Source of the DNA: Pterobdella sp. o SKG-2022
Lineage: Eukaryota > Annelida > Clitellata > Hirudinida > Piscicolidae
Direction: 5' to 3'
Length of the DNA stretch: 64,000 bases
NCBI GenBank assembly: GCA_964035795.1
Contig: OZ038324.1
Coordinates: 3,504,908-3,568,907, forward strand
Every line of letters begins with the position of its first letter. Within the stretch, counting starts at the first letter, position 1. Of the stretch, positions 55,639-64,000 are shown piece by piece. Under the pieces are notes generated by a model, which did not search any database, had not been told where the DNA came from, and saw only the letters and a program-made list of their open reading frames with translations. Made by a program: the position numbers and the translations under genes.

Positions 55639-58368
55639 ATGTCTTTAAATGTCTACGACGTTTCTGGAGACCTGGGAATGGGAAGAGGCTTGAAGCCAGG
55701 TTCCATGAATAACCTAGAATACGCCAGAAAATTGCAAAAAGTATTAAGTTCATCACAAAATATAAATTCATTTTACCCTTCCGATTTCAATGGTTCTGAT
55801 GGACATTGCAGCAGTGAGTTAATTTCATTTTCTTGTGAGTTTTCGAGAATTGAACATATTGAAAATCTGTGCAGATAGAGTGTTACGAAATCTCAAGTCA
55901 GACAGTGCAGAATTAGAAAATTTAAAAATCGTTAGATTGTTTTTTCTTAAATATTTTTCTTTGATAAACATTAAAATAAATTGTTTCAGGAGATTGAAAT
56001 TCTTAAACAAGAGCTCGATTCTGTTCTCAAAAAGTTACACTCAAAACAACAGGCCATCCAAATTTTCCAACAACAAGTTTGTATTTACTCATATTTTCAC
56101 TTTAGTTTTATGTTATGACTTATTACTTTAAAAATGTTTTCACTAGCTTTTAGCATCAAAATTAGAGAATGAGAAGCTGGAAAACAAATTGAGTTGGTTC
56201 CATGGCACATTGATAAAGGTGAGAAAGCATTATCTATATAAATGTTACATATTTATTAGCATAAGTCCAAATAAATTATCAACACAAAGATTTATTAACA
56301 TTAAACTTTTTTCAATAAACATTGTCTTTTTCAATTTATATAAGTGTTATAATTATAGCATTCAATTATAAGCTAAATCAGGTGAAAAAAAAATTGATTT
56401 TATAAAAAAATTAATTTTTTCAATTCTTCATCATCAATTAATTTTTTATAATACTTTCTACACTAACACATACTTGAAATCTATTCTTATAACTGGTTCA
56501 ATCTTCATCAACTTTCCATGCTCAGGACTTTAATAGCCTGCAGTTCAAAGTTGAACAAGAAAGGCAAGTAACAAAAGAATTTAAAGAATCATGTGACCAA
56601 CAATTGAAAACCTTACAAGAAGAAAATAAATCTTTAAAAGAGCTTTTACAGAAACAAGATAAACTTATCAAAGAATCAAAATCTGAAGAAAGTTAGATTA
56701 ATTTTTAATGAGTTTGTTCATAAAGAATTTCAAAAATTTTTGCTATCAAAATTGAGCACATAAAGTCAAGTTTTTAAGTTCTGTATTATACATTAATATA
56801 TATTTATTTTATTTTTTTTGTTGATTTTTTCCTATCTCTATGTGCTGATAGGAAAAAATCAAACAAAAAAAATAAAATAAATATATATTAATGTATAATA
56901 CAGAACTTAAAAACTTGAATTTATGTGTTCAATTTTGATAGCAAAACTTTTTGAAATAAAACTATCAGCACATAGAGATAGTTAATAGATATGCAAGTTT
57001 TTGGATAGATAAATATGCAGATAGATATATGAACAAATAGATAGATAGATTTAAACACCAGAGGAGACATCTCTCAAGGAGATCATGAGCAGGATGAGTG
57101 ACAATGACCCTGCAGCATCTAATCAATCCATTAAAAACCACCTTTACAGCATCCTCAAGGTTAACTTTTAAAAATCTCAGTGTATTTATCATTATTACAC
57201 ATTTTGAATTATATTTTTGTACATGTGTCAGTCACTGGTTTTGACAGCAGTCAGCCTAGATTATTGATACTATTATAGGGTAGTTTATATAGAGAACCTT
57301 TTTTTATGAATTCTCATAGTGTCAGTTTGAGCTAATGACTAACAAAACCCACGTTTCCACATTTGGACAGTTTGCATTGCCACTGTCAACTAGCATCATA
57401 TGCTAAACCAAATGATAACGATACCATAATCACAGTTTTTCAATACTTGCTACCAGTCTTCTACAGGCTGTTAGAGAAAATAAGCCTTTAGCTATAGGCC
57501 CTAATTGCAATCAATGTCAATGTCGACGTCAATGACCTAAAATAAATATATATATGAATTCTTTCTGTTTCATTTTTTATTTTATTCAATTGTAATAGTA
57601 GACTTTTTAAGAATCAGATTATTGCAGTTTTTTATCTAAAAAGTGCTTATTACAGCCCATTATCAAATGAATTATGATACAATTTTTTTAACGTTTAGAT
57701 CAATGTTTTTAAAATGTTTTTCAAAAAAATTTGAAATTACTGTATAGAATTCGAGGTATTGAAAAAACATGCAATATCTTGAAAACCTGTTCCAACTGAT
57801 TAGTCTTACTCCATAATAATGTTAGGACCAACAAATAGTTGCCAGATGAAGTTGATTGTGATTGTTACTCGCTGGACCTCCGAAGATGCCCCTGCTCCAA
57901 GCTCACAGACCAACTCGTCAAACAACTTAAACAACTCATTATATATGTAAGTTGCTTTGCTGTTTACATCGATTAATGATTGATTGATCGTCGTGTTGGT
58001 GAATGAGATGTAAGGCGGTCAACTTTTTTGGTTGTTTGTGTTGAGTTGCTCTATGTGATGAAAAAAAGCTGTTAAGACTTTTAACAATTATTTTTTAATT
58101 TTCTTGCTTATGAGATTTTATATATTCACGAGTTTTAAATTTGTATTATTAATGTGAGATTTAATTTTCAAAGCCACTAAATAATTAATCTGAACAGCAG
58201 GTGAAGTGTCCGCAATGCTTCCATAAATACATTCCATTGCAAAGCAAACCACCATACTACTCTCGAATTGATGTTAACGGTAAAAAACTTCAAAATAAAC
58301 TAAAAATTTTCAACTTAAGTAACTCTTTAGTCACAAACCATCAGAATAAAAAGTCTAAAGAAACGTAA
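55639..58368 (+). CDS. Coiled-coil protein with Cys-rich C-terminus, unrecognised
   Basis: The eight-exon model is 55639-55813, 55875-55930, 55990-56076, 56147-56218, 56526-56691, 57062-57159, 57839-57946 and 58198-58368: 933 nt, 310 residues, phase kept throughout. The N-terminus is MSLNVYDVSGDLGMGRGLKP. Heptad-rich helices follow (EIEILKQELDSVLKKLHSKQ, LASKLENEKLENKLSW, and a long helix to about residue 185). Then come SLKEIMSRMSDNDPAASNQS and a Cys-rich part (DCDCYSLDLRRCPC...VKCPQCFHKYIPL) that could bind zinc. The exon 5 donor (GAAA|GTTAGA) overlaps a TAG at 56694-56696; without splicing there, a shorter coiled-coil protein ends at that stop. I do not recognise the family. A centrosomal or cytoskeletal role would be guesswork. 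Confidence 0.62.
56728..56957. repeat. Large intronic hairpin (about 109-bp arms, 10-nt loop)
   Basis: 56728-56836 is almost perfectly reverse-complementary to 56847-56957, with CCTATC/GATAGG closing a 10-base loop. The loop region recurs inverted at 56965-56984. It lies within intron 5 of the coiled-coil gene model. Confidence 0.88.
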
Positions 58369-58848
58369 CTCATTTTAACATTGGGTCTCATAGTTTTAGC
58401 AAGATCCGCTCAACCATTAATCAACGTGCCTTTGTAATTAATCGGGGTTTAATAGCATTTTTTGTATTCAACAAATTTAAACTTAGCCATTTTTAGATAA
58501 AATTGTGCTTTTAATACCCACAGAAATCTTTTTCGTTTCCAAAATTTTTTATAAATTACATTCCATTTGTATAGATTTTCGATATGAAATTGATATTGTC
58601 TGTGTAATCTCTGAAAATTAAGTATTCTTATCTTTTTTATATTGAACATCCAAGAACTTGTATTTTTTCGACATGAATTTTACTGTCTTTCATTGAGTAT
58701 GTTGTGTAACAAACAAAATGAATAAATCAAACCAAATACTATTTTATTTCCAAAAAATTGAAAAACTTAAAAATTCAAAGCAATTTAATGTTCACGACTC
58801 AAACTCAACAGAGTGCACAAACTCACAAAGCATAATAATCAGAGTTAT

Positions 58849-59973
58849 CTACTTTTTAGCATCAACTTTAACTTCTTTTTTATCTTCTTCCTTCTTTTTG
58901 ACTACTCCCTCATTCTTTTCACTATCTCTATTTTGTACTTTGTTGTTGATGAGGTTATGAAGAGCGATGATAGATCTCACTAAAGATGACATGTACACAA
59001 CTAGTAGTTGGTCATTTGTTGTCACATACATGGGCTTCACAAATGACTGCAAAATAACATCAGGCAGAAGGTTGAAAACATCTTGTAACAGATAAATTAT
59101 TTGGTGGTTAATTGGCAGTTTTTTGGTGACAACTTTTTCCAAGTATGAATGAATGTTTTTCAATTGAGCCAATAATCCTTTCAATCCCATTAACTGGTTG
59201 GTGATTTTCTGAGACAAAGTTCCCACTGATGTGTCTTTGATATCTCTCAGCAAATGCTCCACCCCAACTTCTTCAGCCTCTTCTGCTCCAATCTCGCAAG
59301 GCAAATGTTCAAATGTTTTTGAAGAAGGCATACCATCATCATGTACTTCTTCAACAGAGTAATATGCCTCTGTAGGTAAACCCAGGTTGGTTGGCTTGGC
59401 ATCAATGATCACTAAAACAGAGTTTGGAACATATTTTTTTACCAATTCATTAATGATTATGTCATTCTGCTGTAATTTAGGTCCAGTGTGGTACCATCCC
59501 ACAATCTTCTCACGAGCTTGATAAATGAATTTTTTAAAAAAAATATAGTGATAGCATTTTTATTTAATAATGAAAATGTATAAGTAAAAATTCTTTTACC
59601 ATTTACTTTTTTGAACATTCCATACATATTTTCAAGATAATCATGGTCAAGAAACCACACATTTTGTTCTTTAGAATCTTCATCAAAAGGTACTGGCAAA
59701 AATTTTAAAATTAGTTTAAAACCTTTTCAATACAATTCTTTATATTTATTTAAAATATGTATTAAAACATGCTTTTATAAACAGTAACATTGACATACCC
59801 GCAAAGCAGTTTGAAACATCAAGAATTCCTTGTTTATTAGATCCTAACAAAACACCCACGACTCTTTTCATATTACCAACTTTCCCCATTCTATTGAAAT
59901 GGTCCACAACACTCAATAACACCAAAGGATGAACTACAACTCGTGAAATTTTCGGAGGTTCGTACAAAGTCAT
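58849..59973 (-). CDS. PSMD7: 26S proteasome regulatory subunit 7 (Rpn8, MPN domain)
   Basis: A non-catalytic lid subunit that pairs with Rpn11 in the 19S regulatory particle. Exons 59973-59799, 59692-59600 and 59516-58849 join in phase (GCGG|GTATGT, AATG|GTAAAAG) to give about 311 residues. The start [20 protein letters not shown] is chosen over an upstream in-frame TTG. The MPN domain has [50 protein letters not shown] and [15 protein letters not shown]. The JAMM His-x-His is absent (WYHTGP), as in all Rpn8. The C-terminal helices contain [19 protein letters not shown] and [20 protein letters not shown], then a Lys/Glu-rich tail shorter than in vertebrates. Assignment is unambiguous. Confidence 0.97.
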
Positions 59974-60268
59974 ACTGAAAAAATTTGGATGATATAACCA
60001 CAAACGCAAAAATTAGATAAATATGTGGATATTGTTTTATTTTTCCTCGAACGTTTGTGTTATCTACCTAAACAAGCAAGTCATCTAAAACCGGTATAAA
60101 CAAAACTTGATAAAAAGTAATATCGACTATAAGTCATCAAATAATGTTAAAATTTAATAAAAAATATAAGTAAAATTTAGCTAAAGTAATTTTTCAATTA
60201 TCAAAGATTTATTTATTCAAAACAATCCATTTAACGTTCAAATGTTTTCAAAACTAATTTTTTTGTTC
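59974..60268. promoter_or_regulatory. Short spacer between CFAP57 stop and PSMD7 start
   Basis: 295 bp between two minus-strand genes. It must contain the PSMD7 promoter and the CFAP57 3' processing signals. No clear motif stands out by eye. Confidence 0.35.
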
Positions 60269-62794
60269 TTAATTCAATTTTTTTGGAATAGTTGAATTAA
60301 TTTTTTGGGTTTTTCCGTTGCTTTTAGTAGTGGTCTTGAGATTTTTTGCTTTTAGAAACATCAATTCTTGTCTCAGTCTGTTCACTTCTTCAACTAATTC
60401 AACATTTTCCTGCAAATCGATTTGTAATTTAGACAACCTAGTCTCATTAAATAAAAAATGATTTCCAAATAAAGGTAAACTTTTTCAACCAATCTTACAT
60501 GAAGAATTTTGGCGTTATCAGCATGGGCACTTGATATACCTCTTTCATAATTTTTGTTAACAGAATTTATGGTGCGTTCCAGGTGATCTCTTTGTCTTGA
60601 AAACTCTTTAGTCACACTTGCCTCATTTTCTATCACTTCATTCTATAGAATTCAAAAATTTTAAATATGATTATAAACTAAAAATAAAATATTTACAACC
60701 CATTTAAAAAAATCTTTGCACTGTAAAAAATGAAATCATTGAAAGTTTATGATCTTTTTATTTAGTAAGAACTTATTTATATGTTTCTGAAAATTGTTTT
60801 CTTGTCGAATAACTCACGATATCTGATTGCACGTGTTTGGCATGCATCCGCTTGACAGCATCCTTCAAGGCAGCAGGTTCTTGTACCAGAGCTGATAAAA
60901 AGTTTACACACCGATAAAAATGTAATTTATGATAAGATAAATTCAATAAAACTTATTATTCGTGCTGTTGTTAATACTTTTGTTACCTATTATTTGAGGT
61001 CAAATAAAAGTTTTGCAATTTGAAAAATTTATCATTTGAAATGGAAAATAATTATTGGATAACCTGCTGCCTTATGGATGTCAGTTTTAATTCTAGCCAA
61101 CACAGTGATCAGTTTTGTGTTCTGGTAAAGTGTTTTGAAAAATTTCACATAAACTCAGTTGCAGCAAATAATAATGTGAAATACTTATATAGCGCCTTTT
61201 ACTCATCTTTCAGAGGGGCTCTGCTATGAACTGCTTAAAAAAATAGGTTTTTAAGTTTCTAATAAAAATAGGATAGGGGGAAGATTTAAGATTCAAAAGA
61301 AGAGAGTTCTAGAGAAGTGAACCAAAAAAAGAAAAAGCAGTTTAAGCGTAAGAATAAGAGAGAGAGATAATGAAGAGCAAATAGCGAGTAGAGACCGTAG
61401 CCCAGCACGTTTAGAAGATAGTAAGAGGTTAGAAAGAATATAAAGCTGTAAAAGAAAAACTTAAACAGTGATTTTAAAAACCTGATGATGAAATTAATGT
61501 CGAAAATCGTTGATAGTTGTGAAATATAAGTTTTTCATTGCTTTTATGCATTTAAAAATTCAAATAACAAATTCTTTATTCACAAATTCACAACTTTTCA
61601 AAAGTTTCTTTGTTTCCATTTCTAAATTGAGTTATTTAATTATTAAAATAAAAGTTGCAACCTTTTTCTTCTGCATATAGAGCTCATTTTCTGTCACAAG
61701 GAGCTTCTGTTTCAAGCTGTTTATTTCTCTTCCCGATTGATCTTGTAGACTCTTGTTCTTATCCAACTCTTTCTCCGTCTTTCAAATCAATAGTATTTAT
61801 TAAAATCAATCCGGTTTTAAGCCTTCCATCTTCAAAACAGAGCTTTAAAACCTCATTGAGATGCTCATTGGCAGACGAGATCTGGGCCACGTGAGGGGCA
61901 ATTTGGTCTTCAAGTTGGCTCAACCTCTCCTTCAAAACATACTTGTACTTGTCCAGCTCTTCGTTACTCCGTTTCAATTCACTTAGTCGTTTTTCCTGGA
62001 GAGTAATACTTTATAGAAAATAATTATAGGTTTAATTATATCATTTGATGAAATTAATGCAACGGTTGAAAACCTCGATGAATCATTTGCTTCAAGGATA
62101 TGAATTAGTGGGAAAAAAATCATTTTTTGCTATATATACAATAATAAAAAAATTTAATGAAGTATTATTTATTCACTTTTTCTTGCAAAGTGGATTCTCT
62201 TTCTCTGATTTCTTTTCTCAGGTTTTTCACTTCTTTTTCAAGGTTTCCAATGACTTCTTCCAATCTTTCAACTTTTTTGTCTTTTCTTCCTATTTCTTCC
62301 TTCCCACTGTCTACTTCATTGTAAAGACTAACAAGCTTTTTCGTTATCATCCCAATTTGACCTAATAAAAAAATATATATCGATATTAATATAATGAAAA
62401 TTAAAAATATAATTAATTAATTAAAACATTTATTTTTGCTATCGACTACTCAAAAAAATTTATATTAAAAACACTAAGATTTATTGACAAAAATTCACAA
62501 ATCTTTCCAGATAAACTTATTAAGTTTGTCAGGAACGTTCATACTGTATTTAACACTAATTCAAAATGCTTGAAACTTTTCATTTAATTTAATAATTATC
62601 TAAACTGTATAATAAATAGTAACGTTTTTCATGATTTTTGACCAACCGTTTAGTTTTTCGTTCTCCGCTCTCAACAGATCATTGGCTTTTTGCATGGATA
62701 GTTTTATTGACGTTACTTCTTCATCAGCATCGTCTTCCACTTCTCTCAAAATTTCTTCCTTTTCTTTCTCTGTTTCTTCTATTCTTTTCTCCAG
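60269..62794 (-). CDS. CFAP57: Cilia- and flagella-associated protein 57, 3' part
   Basis: CFAP57 (WDR65) is an axonemal protein tied to inner dynein arm positioning, with N-terminal WD repeats and a long coiled coil. Only coiled-coil exons are in view: 62794-62647 (EEILREVEDDADEEVTSIKL), 62361-62177 (GMITKKLVSLYNEV...ERESTLQEK), 61995-61852 (EKRLSELKRSNEELDKYKYV), 61778-61662 (ELDKNKSLQDQSGREINSLK), 60891-60818 (VQEPAALKDAVKRMHAKHVQ), 60642-60499 (EFSRQRDHLERTINSVNKNY) and 60409-60269 (ENVELVEEVNRLRQELMF, stop). The order matches the family end (KEKR..L...N.ELEK.K.VL; QEP.LLKDK; RQREHLERN; ENV.L..EINELRREL). About 20-30 residues expected between 61662 and 60891 were not found. The 5' exons lie beyond, or past, the inverted repeat at 63054. 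Confidence 0.85.
61160..61465 (-). mobile_element. Possible 5'-truncated LINE 3' end in a CFAP57 intron
   Basis: On the minus strand, decayed frames read FTSLELSSFES, FPLSYFY and KLKNLFF, like the common LINE RT terminus (LWNSLP...LSSFKSQLKTYLF). A tail GGCGCTATATAAGTATTTC that ends in CACATTATT resembles the SINE tail. Several stops are present. This is an inference from pattern. Confidence 0.42.
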
Positions 62795-63053
62795 CTTGAA
62801 AAAATAATATCAGTTATATAGCGCAAAAAAATTAATGAGCCAGATTGAATGACAAGCATTTTTGAGAATTTTGGAATGTTTTATAGCCTTCTTTTTGAAT
62901 ACAATTACTTTATATTACGATCCCTAAACTTATTTAGTGGAAATCATAACATCTTTGTGTCAAATTCTAAGAAAAATTATTTACATAGTTTGCTAATATT
63001 TAACAAAAAACTCTTTCTACAAAAGTTGGTCAAGATGAATTATGGGGTTTTTC

Positions 63054-63332
63054 AATTCAATTCAAAATCTTTGCAATTGCCTACCAAATCTTTGCATTTG
63101 CTTACAAAATTTTTGCAATTGATTACCAAATTTCAAAAAAAATTAATTAGAAATAAATTAAGTTTGATTATTCAAAAAATAAACGAAAAATTGTAAAAAA
63201 TTTATTTTTCAAGTTCAAAATAAATTTTTTAAATTGAAATAAAAAAACCGAAAAAAAATTTTTTTCGAGGTATCTTGAGCTTCTCTCTGAAAAGCACCAA
63301 GTACCGTGTTCTTAGTATTCGCGGTGCCAAAC
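63054..63332. repeat. Left arm of terminal inverted repeat
   Basis: Reverse-complementary to 63693-64000. The outer part holds about three 21-bp tandem units of the form AAATCTTTGCAATTGCCTACC. The inner end is GTACCGTGTTCTTAGTATTC followed by GCGG. Confidence 0.9.
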
Positions 63333-63692
63333 ACTCGTCCACGGAACTCATTTACGTATCTCACACTGAAAAAATTTCGAAAGGCTCAAAGTTTGTTGTA
63401 TACGTTTTGTAGACAGAAATATTTCTTGACTTATTCGAAGTTGCTTCGCTGACATAGTACTCATACTGACTAGGCGAATCAGCTTGCTTGTGGTTTGGAG
63501 GGGATATTTTTCCTTCTCTTTTGGCGTTTCTATACTCTTCAGATGACTTTAAAAGTTTTAAAACAGCACTTTATGGCACTTGAGAGTTTTATCAGTTTTA
63601 TCAAACTGCAAATATATTTATAAAACTGTCAAAATATTTGATTATATATTATACATATATATATTATATTCGCGGATTATATATATATATAA
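63333..63692. other. Spacer between arms of the inverted repeat
   Basis: About 360 bp with a minus-strand open stretch (SPPNHKQADSPSQYEYY frame) that I cannot place. It ends in AT repeats that form a palindrome (CGCGGATTATAT...ATATAATCCGCG, 63671-63698). Confidence 0.6.
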
Positions 63693-64000
63693 TCCGCGGA
63701 TACTAAGAACACGGTACTTGGTACTTTTCAGAGAGAAGCTCAAGATACCTCAAAAAAAACTTTTTTTTCGGTTTTTTTATTTCAATTTAAAAAATTTATT
63801 TTGAACTTGAAAAATAAATTTTTTACAAAATTTCGTTTATTTTTTGAATAATCAAACTTAATTTATGCTTAATTAATTTTTTTTTGAAATTTGGTAATCA
63901 ATTGAAAAAATTTTGTAAGCATATGCAAAGATTTGGTGCGCAAATGCAAAAATTTGAAAGTCAAGTGCAAAAATTTGGTAGGCAGTTGCAAAGATTTTGA
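63693..64000. repeat. Right arm of terminal inverted repeat (runs off the window)
   Basis: Mirror of 63054-63332 with about two extra 21-bp units in its outer part. It continues past the last base. Confidence 0.9.

Overview
This is animal (metazoan) nuclear DNA. It is AT-rich, with spliced genes whose introns are mostly short (about 50-700 bp), GT-AG splice sites, long (CA)n/(TG)n microsatellites, non-LTR retrotransposons (LINEs) and tRNA-derived SINEs. One gene matches CFAP57, so the animal makes motile cilia or flagella. I cannot name the species; an invertebrate with a compact, AT-rich genome fits. I rebuilt genes by hand from splice signals, reading phase and remembered protein families. 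No alignment was run.

Layout. 1-17300 is repeat-dominated. Two arms of an inverted duplication (2690-4584 and 15371-17300) each carry a two-exon CD225/dispanin-like membrane protein gene and the last exon of WASHC1. Only the right arm joins the complete WASHC1. The 10.8 kb between the arms holds two nearly full-length copies (B, C) and one gutted relative (D) of an APE-type LINE. A third close copy (A) starts the window on the other strand. Every A-C end inside the window lies against (CA)n/(TG)n.

17203-31000 holds WASHC1 (-), RRP9/U3-55K (+, 15 exons, one 200-N gap), a small predicted membrane protein (-) and two tandem CAP-superfamily secreted proteins (-). 32800-42907 is a nine-exon immunoglobulin-domain surface or secreted protein (+). 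46045-50277 is an L3MBTL2-like four-MBT-repeat chromatin protein (-). 51063-52712 is a short retrotransposon with a 2A-like peptide, a truncated endonuclease ORF, a poly(A) tail and a 13-bp target-site duplication. 55639-58368 is an unrecognised coiled-coil/Cys-rich protein (+) with a large hairpin in an intron. 58849-59973 is PSMD7/Rpn8 (-), and 60269-62794 is the 3' part of CFAP57 (-). The window ends in a large inverted repeat.

The host genes are unrelated housekeeping or structural genes (endosomal actin nucleation, rRNA processing, proteasome, chromatin, cilium) and form no pathway. The strongest leads are in the repeats: a LINE family apparently nested in CA microsatellites, with an in-frame UGA-CUA between endonuclease and reverse transcriptase in both copies that span it; a gutted 2A-bearing LINE mobilised with both ends intact; and a palindromic dispanin duplication whose exon 1 is almost identical while exon 2 has diverged.
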